A stretch of 13,711 bases of DNA from an uncultured Oscillospiraceae bacterium. GTDB taxonomy: Bacteria; Bacillota; Clostridia; Oscillospirales; Ruminococcaceae. The number at the start of each line of letters is the position of its first letter. The stretch's first letter is position 1. Below are positions 7,292 through 13,398 of this stretch, piece by piece. Position numbers and translations under genes: made by a program. Location of the stretch: assembly GCA_900543295.1 (NCBI GenBank), contig UQQY01000047.1:1-13711 (forward strand), in the 5' to 3' direction. Under the pieces are notes generated by a model. The model saw only the letters and a program-made list of their open reading frames with translations. It ran no database searches and was not told where the DNA came from.

Positions 7292-7300
7292 AGTATAGCA
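7292..7300 (-). promoter_or_regulatory. Extended -10 promoter of citrate synthase
   Basis: On the minus strand the site reads TGCTATACT (5/6 plus the TG extension), with no good -35. Short inverted arms ACACA (7288-7292) and TGTGT (7307-7311) flank it and could be a weak operator. The leader would be about 30-35 bases. Confidence 0.5.
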
Positions 7301-7410
7301 TGAAAATGTGTCCACAATATGAAAATAAGAAGAATTTGTGTATAGAGAATTCACGGATTTCATGAAAATCTGCAAAGATTCAGAATGTTTTTGCGAATTC
7401 CACATCTGAT

Positions 7411-7440
7411 TTGTGAATATTTTGCATAATCAAATATACT
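7411..7440 (+). promoter_or_regulatory. Promoter of the SGNH hydrolase operon
   Basis: TTGTGA (7411-7416) and TATACT (7435-7440) are 18 bases apart, 4/6 and 5/6 matches. A transcript from about 7447 would begin just before the perfect hairpin at 7455-7473. A second weaker possibility, TTGCGA 7459-7464 with TACTAT 7482-7487 (17 bases), would place the hairpin over its -35. Confidence 0.45.
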
Positions 7441-7454
7441 GAAAAGAAAGAAAA

Positions 7455-7473
7455 TCTGTTGCGAAGCAACAGA
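7455..7473 (+). repeat. Perfect hairpin in the leader of the SGNH operon
   Basis: Eight-base arms TCTGTTGC and GCAACAGA enclose a GAA loop, so the tip is GCGAAGC, a sequence known for forming an unusually stable DNA mini-hairpin. It lies about 50 bases before the hydrolase start and has no T-run, so it is not a terminator. It could stabilise the 5' end of the mRNA or act as an operator. Confidence 0.6.
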
Positions 7474-7525
7474 AAGTGTGATACTATCAGTTTAGCAGAA
7501 TCCGAAAAGGAGAGGACGGGGATTT

Positions 7526-8167
7526 TTGGTGCAGACAAGTTGGCTAAAAGGGAAAAAAGCTGTTTTTTTAGGAGACAGCATTACAGAGGGAGTCGGCGTA
7601 TCCGATTTAAAGAATCTTTACTGTGAGCGGGTAAAGGCGGAGCTGGGACTCTCCAATGCGGTAAACTATGGAATCGGCGGAACACGTATCGCAGCACAGG
7701 CAGATGACGGCGGGCAGGCGTTTGCCGTTCGGTATCAGAAGATGGACGACGATGCGGCGCTTGTTATAGTGTTCGGCGGAACCAACGATTTCGGACATGG
7801 AACGGCGCCGGTTGGATCGTTTGGCGATCAGACGCCCGACACCTATTGCGGCGCGCTCAATGTGCTTTTCAGAGGACTGATTGAAAAATACCCGGAAGCG
7901 GCTCTTGTTGTCATGACGCCGATACATCGGGATAATGAGGACGAAAGGAATGCCGCTACGGGGCTTTTCCTTTCGGAATATGTGACGCTGCTGCGGTCTG
8001 CCGCTGAAAAATACAGCATACCGGTTCTTGATTTGTACGCGCAGGGAGGCATTGTACCGGCGGTTCCTGCGAGCAAAGAGCGCTTTTGTCCGGACGGGCT
8101 TCATCCAAACGACGAAGGACACCGGCTGATTGCGCGCAAGCTCTGTGCGTTTTTACAGACGGTTTGA
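7526..8167 (+). CDS. SGNH/GDSL-family hydrolase (lysophospholipase L1-like esterase)
   Basis: All four SGNH blocks are visible in this 213-residue protein: GDSIT with the nucleophilic serine (S18), GIGGTR (49-54), GGTND (84-88, N87) and DGLHPND with the acid and histidine (D190, H193). The family hydrolyses ester or acetyl groups from lipids, carbohydrates or peptides. There is no signal peptide or membrane segment, so it is cytoplasmic. Two starts are possible, TTG 7526 and the adjacent GTG 7529; AGGAGAGG at 7508-7515 lies 10-13 bases upstream and does not decide between them. It is the first gene of a probable operon with the serine hydrolase 92 bases downstream. The acyl substrate cannot be predicted. 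Confidence 0.9.
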   Translation: MVQTSWLKGKKAVFLGDSITEGVGVSDLKNLYCERVKAELGLSNAVNYGIGGTRIAAQADDGGQAFAVRYQKMDDDAALVIVFGGTNDFGHGTAPVGSFGDQTPDTYCGALNVLFRGLIEKYPEAALVVMTPIHRDNEDERNAATGLFLSEYVTLLRSAAEKYSIPVLDLYAQGGIVPAVPASKERFCPDGLHPNDEGHRLIARKLCAFLQTV

Positions 8168-8244
8168 GCAAGGATCAAGCACAGGAAATTGGCATCGATT
8201 TTATCCTGAAAAATCGTATGGTTCTTCGGGAGAAGAAAATAAAA

Positions 8245-8250
8245 GGAGGT
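8245..8250 (+). promoter_or_regulatory. Ribosome binding site deciding the serine hydrolase start
   Basis: GGAGGT abuts an ATG at 8251 with no spacer and lies nine bases before a second in-frame ATG at 8260. The second is at the proper distance, so translation most likely begins at 8260. The alternative would add only three residues (MKD). Confidence 0.75.
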
Positions 8251-8259
8251 ATGAAGGAT

Positions 8260-9747
8260 ATGTCGGAGAAAAAACTGCCGCGTGTGACGCCGGAAGAGGT
8301 GGGCGTGGAAAGCGCGGCAATCGGAAAAATGCTTGACGGCTTTGAAGAAAAGGGCGTCGGCGTTCACGGGCTGATGCTGATGCGCCACAATAAGGTGTTT
8401 GCCGAGGGATGGTACGCGCCGTATCGTCCGGATCTTACGCATATGCTGTTTTCACTGAGCAAGTCGTTTACTTCGACGGCAATTGGTTTTGCCGTGCAGG
8501 AGGGGCTTTTGACGATTGAGGACCGGGTTGTGGATTTCTTTCCGGAGAAGCTTCCGTTCCGTCCCTGTGAGAACATGGAGAAGATGAAGGTAAAACATCT
8601 GCTGACAATGAACACCGGACATTCAGCCGAGCCTGAAAACATGCTTGGCGAGCCTGGAAAGGACTGGGTGAAAATATTTCTTGAGAGCTATGTCGATCAT
8701 GAGCCGGGCACGCTTTTTTGTTACAATACCTGCGGCACCTATATGTTGTCCGCGATTCTTACAAGGGTTACGGGTCTGACGGTGGACGAATATTTAAAGC
8801 CGCGTCTGTTTGAGCCGCTGGGTATCGAGGGCTGGCGCTTTGAAAAGTGCCCGTCAGGGAATGCGACCGGCGGCTATGGCTTGAATGTCCATCTTGAGGA
8901 TATTGCAAAATTCGGGTCGTTTTATTTAAACCGCGGCATGTGGGAAGGAAAACAGCTTTTAAATCCTGAGTGGATCGATGCCGCAACGTCCAAGCAGACT
9001 GACAGCGTCGGCGAGGTTCCGGATTGGGTGCAGGGCTATGGCTATCAGTTCTGGCGCTGCCAGCCGGAGGGTTCCTACCGCGGAGACGGCGCGTTTGGGC
9101 AATACTGCATTGTCCTGCCGGAGCAGGATATGGTGATTGCCATGAACGAGGGCACCGGATGGCTTCAGGATCCGCTGGATGTGCTGTGGGAGACGCTTCT
9201 GCCCGCACTGCACGACGGGTCGCTTCCTGAGAATCCGGAGGGAAATGCGGAAATACAGGCGCGCCTGGCTAAATTGACGCTTCCTCCGGCTGAGGGGGAG
9301 AAGACTTCACCGGATGCCGCGAAGTACAGCGGTATGACCTATACGCTTTCGCCGAATCCGATCGGGCTTTCTTCCGTCCGGTTTGATTTGGACGTCGGCA
9401 ATCCGGCGTTTACGATGACGCTGCGCGATATGCCGCCCTTTGCTGTGAATATTGGACAGCGGTCGTGCACTTTGCCGCTCGGCTTTGGCGAATTTAAGGA
9501 AGGGAAGGGCTGCTTTGCAGCGGATGAGTGCGGCAGTTTCACCTTTTTCTATGAACAGTGCGCTGCAAGCATGGCGTGGCGCGATACGGATACACTGGTG
9601 ATGCGGCTTGCATGGAATACGACGCCGTTTGTCGATGATGTGACGGTATCTTTCGACGGACAGGGAATCGTTGTGGACTGGAGCCGCAATTACACGATGA
9701 GTCCGGTTAAATCGATACGCATATTCGGCCGAAGGGATGTCGTTTAG
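8260..9747 (+). CDS. Serine hydrolase, beta-lactamase/penicillin-binding-protein fold
   Basis: This 495-residue protein belongs to the class C beta-lactamase-like hydrolases (Beta-lactamase Pfam family). The SxxK motif is S65-L-S-K68 in FSLSKSFTS, and the Tyr motif is Y155-N-T157 in CYNTCGTYM, with threonine instead of the usual N or S at the third place. GYQFWRCQ (261-268) and GDGAFGQYCIVLPEQ (275-289) are where the third active-site element would lie. Residues from about 310 form an extra C-terminal domain rich in predicted beta strands. No signal peptide is present, so it acts on a cytoplasmic ester, amide or peptide and is unlikely to be a resistance beta-lactamase. It sits between the SGNH hydrolase and a GNAT gene. 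The frame is open upstream to 8086 but that part overlaps the SGNH gene and has no ribosome binding site. Confidence 0.88.
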   Translation: MSEKKLPRVTPEEVGVESAAIGKMLDGFEEKGVGVHGLMLMRHNKVFAEGWYAPYRPDLTHMLFSLSKSFTSTAIGFAVQEGLLTIEDRVVDFFPEKLPFRPCENMEKMKVKHLLTMNTGHSAEPENMLGEPGKDWVKIFLESYVDHEPGTLFCYNTCGTYMLSAILTRVTGLTVDEYLKPRLFEPLGIEGWRFEKCPSGNATGGYGLNVHLEDIAKFGSFYLNRGMWEGKQLLNPEWIDAATSKQTDSVGEVPDWVQGYGYQFWRCQPEGSYRGDGAFGQYCIVLPEQDMVIAMNEGTGWLQDPLDVLWETLLPALHDGSLPENPEGNAEIQARLAKLTLPPAEGEKTSPDAAKYSGMTYTLSPNPIGLSSVRFDLDVGNPAFTMTLRDMPPFAVNIGQRSCTLPLGFGEFKEGKGCFAADECGSFTFFYEQCAASMAWRDTDTLVMRLAWNTTPFVDDVTVSFDGQGIVVDWSRNYTMSPVKSIRIFGRRDVV

Positions 9748-9777
9748 CTGCATGTCCTGAAAAAGGAGGAGATTTTC

Positions 9778-10212
9778 GTGTTTTCCATGCGGTATGCGGA
9801 GAATAAAGACTGGCCGTTCTGGCATTCACTCGACAAGCATCTTCCAATAACGGTTTTTAAACGGAAAACGGCTGTGCAGGAGTGCATGGTCATTGAGTGG
9901 GAAGGAAAAAGCGCCGGCATTCTGCGGTATAACTTTTTCTGGGATGAATACCCGTTTTTAAATTTGATCTTCCTGAGTCCGGCATATCGCAGCATGGGAA
10001 TCGGAAGACAGGCGCTTCAGTTTTGGGAGGATGAGATGCGCCGGCAAGGCTTTCTGATTGCCCTAACCTCCACCATGGCGGAGGAAGGAGCGCAGCATTT
10101 TTACAGAAAGCTCGGCTATCAGGACTGCGGCTGTCTCTTAAAAAACATACCGCCGCTTGTGGAGAGCATGGAAATCTTTTTGATGAAATCCCTAAGCCTG
10201 TTTCCGCAATAA
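9778..10212 (+). CDS. GNAT-family N-acetyltransferase
   Basis: The 144-residue protein has the acetyl-CoA-binding motif A, YRSMGIGRQAL (70-80), matching RxxGxG, with beta strands before it (LNLIFLSPAY) and a FYRKLGYQ motif near 109-116, all typical of GNAT enzymes. The start is GTG at 9778, supported by GGAGG at 9765-9769 eight bases upstream; it lies 30 bases after the serine hydrolase stop. It is the last gene of the operon, just before a terminator. The acceptor is unknown. The company of two hydrolases might suggest a small-molecule or antibiotic-like substrate, but that is a guess. Confidence 0.88.
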   Translation: MFSMRYAENKDWPFWHSLDKHLPITVFKRKTAVQECMVIEWEGKSAGILRYNFFWDEYPFLNLIFLSPAYRSMGIGRQALQFWEDEMRRQGFLIALTSTMAEEGAQHFYRKLGYQDCGCLLKNIPPLVESMEIFLMKSLSLFPQ

Positions 10213-10216
10213 TGAT

Positions 10217-10252
10217 ACGCCCTTTGATGCAGCTAAAAGCGTCAAAGGGCGT
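10217..10252 (+). terminator. Stem-loop terminator of the hydrolase-GNAT operon
   Basis: An 11-base perfect stem (ACGCCCTTTGA 10217-10227 with 10242-10252) encloses a small inner GCT/AGC pairing. It begins five bases after the GNAT stop and is followed by an imperfect T-rich tract (GTCTTGTTT). Confidence 0.75.
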
Positions 10253-10296
10253 GTCTTGTTTATCTTGGCTTCTCTTCCCCCTTTATCCGCCGGATT

Positions 10297-10539
10297 TTAC
10301 GGCAGTGAGATAGGCAAGCTGTCTTTGACGCTGTCCTTTTCCGCAAATTCGTCTATTTTTCCTCCCTTTTTCTCGTTCCGGCAATCTGGGGAGCAAAGAA
10401 GGACTTTTTTGCGGAGCCGGTTTCCAATGTCCTTGAACCACTTGCCGCTATTATAGTTTATCAATAGGCGATTAAGAAAATTCTGGATTGATGAAAAAGC
10501 AAGATAAAGCTCGGATTTTGTCGTTTTTCTTTGAATATT
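10297..10539 (-). pseudogene. Orphan open frame, probable gene remnant (C-terminal end)
   Basis: On the minus strand 80 codons are open, ending in TAA at 10299-10297 and bounded upstream by a TGA. No ATG or GTG start exists; the only candidate start, TTG about 26 codons in, has no ribosome binding site. The translation has protein-like content: a basic stretch with SGKWFKDIGNRLRKK, a paired cysteine LLCSPDCRNEK (CxxxC), then an acidic/basic tail ending SLPISLP. I cannot name the family. It could be the 3' end of a decayed gene, possibly of mobile-element origin, or a dispersed repeat that is open by chance. The opposite strand is also open over part of it, which weakens the case for coding. 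Confidence 0.35.
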
Positions 10540-10817
10540 TCAAAATTTTGTTTACAGCTAATCTCATTATAAAAGTATCAAAATTACCAATCACCGATCT
10601 TATGGATTTTACAATTTGAATTAATAATAATTTTTAATGTAAAAAGCTTCTGATTAGACACAATTTGCGCATTGACTTTGATTCGTAACCCTTTTTATAA
10701 TAGTCTAAATTGAATTCTTATCGCAGTTTGTTCACAGAATAGCTGTATGGGTATGAAGAGCTCAATCAATAAAAGTCTCATAGGCGACGAGATGAAAAAG
10801 GGAAGGAAGATGACGGT
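10540..10817. other. AT-rich intergenic region upstream of the acyltransferase
   Basis: Between the orphan frame and the acyltransferase the sequence is strongly AT-rich, especially 10540-10660, and holds a near-consensus promoter. I see no further gene, repeat array or structured RNA. The whole gene-free gap between the GNAT stop and this start is 605 bases. Confidence 0.55.
10672..10701 (+). promoter_or_regulatory. Near-consensus sigma-A promoter of the acyltransferase gene
   Basis: TTGACT (10672-10677, 5/6) and TATAAT (10696-10701, 6/6) are separated by 18 bases. Transcription would begin near 10708, giving a leader of about 110 bases. This is the best promoter in the window. Confidence 0.75.
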
Positions 10818-11852
10818 GTGGCGCAGCTTGGGTATGCATTTCAGAAGGAACGAGATCATTACTGGGACAATGTGAAAGGTTTTTTGATTCTTTCAGTTGT
10901 AGCGGGACACTTGTTAGGACGATATATCAATGTATACGATACGTTTTCATGGACATACGATTTAGTCAACAACTACCATATGCCGCTGTTTATTTTTGTT
11001 TCCGGGCTGTTTGCGCACAAGGCGCGCTCTTCGCCGGAAAAGCGCGCCGGTAAGATGCTGCTCTATTATGTAATCATCCAGACGGTAAACTGTGCCGTAC
11101 TGCATCTTTTTGATTGCAGTACGGCGGTGCGTCTGACCTATGCGGTTCCGGGATACACCTTTTGGTATTTACTGTTCATGGTATTTTGTATTATGCTGAC
11201 CCATGCAATGGATAAGGTTCCACCCAAAATTTGGATGCCGGTTGTTTTGGCGGTTGCGCTGCTCTCCGGCTTCGATAACAGTGTAACTTCTACTTGGACG
11301 GCCGCATGCTTTTTCTGCTTCCTGCCGTTCTTTTCGCTCGGTTATTATGCGGATGAACAGAAAATGCTGCAAAGGATTCGTTCCAGAGAAGGCCGGATGG
11401 TCTGTATTCCCTTAGCGATTGCGGCGTGCGTTTTTCTTTTTATGATCCATCAAAGCTTTCCGGCGGAGAACTTTTTTGGCTCTACCGCGTATGCGGTCAT
11501 TTATCCGGAGCAGCCTTTCTACGGACTGACAAGCCGCATGCTTTTCTTTGTGACGGCGGCGCTTGCGAGCCTTGGAATTATGGCGGTTATGCCGAAAAAA
11601 AGGGGATTGCTTTCGTTTATCGGAGAAAACACGCTGCAAATTTATCTGGTGCATGGCATGGTTTTGGAAGTAGTATGGGAGCAGCTTCTTGCACATGGCG
11701 CGTTGTCTTCCAACGCCAAATTGGATACGATATATAAAGAGCTTATCATGCTTGCCGCCATTGCGGCTGCCTGCGCGGCCGTGATTGCGGTGAAATATAT
11801 GATCCGCAGGATCAGGGTGCGCCGTGCAGAAAGAAGGCTGCGGTCAGAATGA
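10818..11852 (+). CDS. Membrane-bound acyltransferase, family 3 (fucose-4-O-acetylase-like)
   Basis: The 344-residue polytopic protein opens with RDHYWDNVKGFLILSVVAGH (12-31), the hallmark start of the Acyltransferase_3 family, whose conserved histidine lies at the end of helix 1. About ten hydrophobic segments follow, including NYHMPLFIFVSG near 52-63, and a basic tail (RRIRVRRAERRLR). Such proteins transfer acetyl or other acyl groups from the cytoplasm to sugars or lipids of the envelope; the opening resembles fucose-4-O-acetylase-like members. The start is GTG 10818, preceded by GGGAAGGAAG; an ATG at 10810 is out of frame and no in-frame ATG exists near. It is monocistronic, with its own promoter and a strong terminator. 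The acceptor is unknown. Confidence 0.87.
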   Translation: MAQLGYAFQKERDHYWDNVKGFLILSVVAGHLLGRYINVYDTFSWTYDLVNNYHMPLFIFVSGLFAHKARSSPEKRAGKMLLYYVIIQTVNCAVLHLFDCSTAVRLTYAVPGYTFWYLLFMVFCIMLTHAMDKVPPKIWMPVVLAVALLSGFDNSVTSTWTAACFFCFLPFFSLGYYADEQKMLQRIRSREGRMVCIPLAIAACVFLFMIHQSFPAENFFGSTAYAVIYPEQPFYGLTSRMLFFVTAALASLGIMAVMPKKRGLLSFIGENTLQIYLVHGMVLEVVWEQLLAHGALSSNAKLDTIYKELIMLAAIAAACAAVIAVKYMIRRIRVRRAERRLRSE

Positions 11853-11886
11853 CTTTCTTTCTGACCTGCATACAAAACAGGAAACA

Positions 11887-11927
11887 ATAAAGGAACGGGA
11901 ACAGAATAGCTGTTCCCGTTCCTTTAT
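11887..11927. terminator. Strong bidirectional terminator, 18-bp perfect stem
   Basis: The arms 11887-11904 and 11910-11927 are exact reverse complements over 18 bases, with an AATAG loop. The outer stem is AT-rich (ATAAAGG/CCTTTAT), so each strand carries a T-rich end. It lies between two convergent genes. Confidence 0.88.
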
Positions 11928-11947
11928 AATTGAAGATAATTCGACGG

Positions 11948-12913
11948 TCAGAGCTCCGGACCGCTGGCCGGAGGAGCCGCAGAAATACGGCGCAGAGAAT
12001 ATGTACCGGCTTTATTCCGATAGATATTGACCGCGGTTGGAATCAGCGCAACATAGGTCAAAAGAAGACCAATGGCAGTATTGCCCCAGAAGGTTGAAGC
12101 AATTTCAGAATAAGCAAGAAAATCCGGAACGGCGGCGATACAGTCAAAAACGGAAACAGATTCGGATTGATATACGCTGTAGATTTCGAGGCCGAGAGAT
12201 ACGCCGTTTGCAAGCATCAGCACAATGCCGACGACCACACAGCAGGTGATGATTGAGGCTATATTGATTCGGCCGCCAAGCAGTTCAAATCCCTTTATCG
12301 TCAGCACGCCCATGACCAGCCCGATTACGGCCGCAATATAGCCAATCTGTGCAACAACTACCCATAAGACAGCGCCGATCAGCGCGCCGAGAATTGCTCC
12401 GATTAGGCCGGTAAAGAAATTGCCCTTGCGGCGGACTTTCTCCTGCCGGTTTTGCTCAAGAGCGGATTCAATCTGCGCCGTGCAGGGTTCGCAAAGGCAT
12501 CTTGCGACGCCGCTTACCTCCGCAAAGCCGAGCGCGGGGGAGGAGCAGTTTTCGCAGGAGGGCTGCCAGCCGTTTTGTCCGAGAAACGCGGTGATGCAGT
12601 CCAGAATATACTGAATGTCCGTCATCTGCTTTCCGCCAAGGCGGCGCAGACTGTACACGACCTCCACACGGTTGCCTTTCAGCATAGCGGAGCGAATGCC
12701 TTTTAAGCGTCCGCGGATGCCGGAAAACAGAACCTCCGGCGGCTGCGAAGCCTCCGGCGCAGTACCGGAAGCGGATATAATCACGCACTGTGCGGATGAA
12801 AGCCAGGTCAGCGTGACCGGATAGCTGTGATAGATACCGGTAAGCATTGGCTGTTTGCCGTCATAAAAAAGTCCGATCTCCTCAGAAAAGCGTTTGAGAA
12901 TTGGTGATGCCAT
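11948..12913 (-). CDS. Unrecognised zinc-ribbon-containing membrane protein
   Basis: I do not recognise this 321-residue protein. Residues 1-110 form a soluble domain rich in beta strands. Next comes a cysteine cluster, CENC (120-123) and CLCEPC (139-144), spaced like a zinc ribbon. After a basic linker (NRQEKVRRKGN) there are four likely membrane helices near 166-187, 189-208, 217-238 and 279-298. The first contains a glycine zipper, GLIGAILGALIG, with glycines every four residues. The start ATG 12913 has AAAAGGAGGGC about eight bases upstream. It follows ruvX by 17 bases and so is probably co-transcribed with it; it ends at the shared terminator. The layout suggests a cytoplasmic sensing or binding head on a membrane anchor, but function is unknown. 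Confidence 0.8.
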   Translation of the reverse strand: MASPILKRFSEEIGLFYDGKQPMLTGIYHSYPVTLTWLSSAQCVIISASGTAPEASQPPEVLFSGIRGRLKGIRSAMLKGNRVEVVYSLRRLGGKQMTDIQYILDCITAFLGQNGWQPSCENCSSPALGFAEVSGVARCLCEPCTAQIESALEQNRQEKVRRKGNFFTGLIGAILGALIGAVLWVVVAQIGYIAAVIGLVMGVLTIKGFELLGGRINIASIITCCVVVGIVLMLANGVSLGLEIYSVYQSESVSVFDCIAAVPDFLAYSEIASTFWGNTAIGLLLTYVALIPTAVNIYRNKAGTYSLRRISAAPPASGPEL

Positions 12914-12930
12914 CGGTGATGCCCTCCTTT

Positions 12931-13383
12931 TTATTCCTGCTCAGGCGTCTGTGTTTCCGCCTTTGCTTTTTCGTTTTTGCGGAAAGCAAGAAAGCTCTCC
13001 AGAATAATCGTGGCGGCGACCTGATCGATGATCTCCTTGCGTTTCGCTCCGCGCACGTTGGTTTCATTTAAATAGGACGCGGCCTGTATGGTGGTCTGAC
13101 GCTCATCCCAAAGGGCGACCGGCATACCGGTCAGTTTTTTTAATGTGTCGGCAAGGCGTTCGCATTTCTGGGCTTTTTCGCCGTGCGAGCCGTCCATATT
13201 GACCGGAAGACCGACCACAATGGCCTCTGCGCCGTATTCGCGAATGGTGTAGACAATTTTGGTGACAAGCTTTGCAAAGTCCCGTTCCTCAAGCGTTCCA
13301 AGCGGTGAAGCCAAAAACTCCGTGCGGTCGCAGATGGCAAGGCCGGTGCGGGCCTCGCCGTAATCAATTGCCAGTATTTTCAT
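12931..13383 (-). CDS. ruvX: RuvX/YqgF, RNase H-fold nuclease (Holliday junction resolvase-like)
   Basis: The 150-residue protein has the family's full set of motifs: AIDYGEARTG (5-14, catalytic D7), VVGLPVNMDG (56-65), LWDERQTT (91-98) and the late aspartate in IIDQVAA (D120). Length is normal. YqgF/RuvX proteins are small RNase H-fold nucleases linked to Holliday-junction resolution and to rRNA 5'-end processing. The ATG at 13383 is preceded by GGAGG at good spacing. It lies 15 bases downstream of the histidine phosphatase and 17 bases upstream of the zinc-ribbon membrane protein, so the three are probably one transcript. The tail after residue 137 is acidic and variable, as is usual. Confidence 0.94.
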   Translation of the reverse strand: MKILAIDYGEARTGLAICDRTEFLASPLGTLEERDFAKLVTKIVYTIREYGAEAIVVGLPVNMDGSHGEKAQKCERLADTLKKLTGMPVALWDERQTTIQAASYLNETNVRGAKRKEIIDQVAATIILESFLAFRKNEKAKAETQTPEQE

Positions 13384-13398
13384 TGGTATCCTCCATTC

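Noticed and set aside
8196..8216. A CGATTTT/AAAATCG hairpin between the SGNH and serine hydrolase genes
   Set aside because: It has only seven mostly A-T pairs and no T-run, too weak to call a terminator; the genes remain plausibly co-transcribed.
10256..10456. A 66-codon plus-strand open frame after the GNAT operon
   Set aside because: It starts at a TTG next to the terminator stem without a ribosome binding site, and its composition (Ser/Phe/Pro/Arg) looks like the complement of the minus-strand orphan frame.
10753..10875. A 40-codon plus-strand frame overlapping the acyltransferase start, a possible leader peptide
   Set aside because: There is no ribosome binding site before its ATG, it is out of frame with the acyltransferase, and it has no attenuator-like structure or regulatory codon run.
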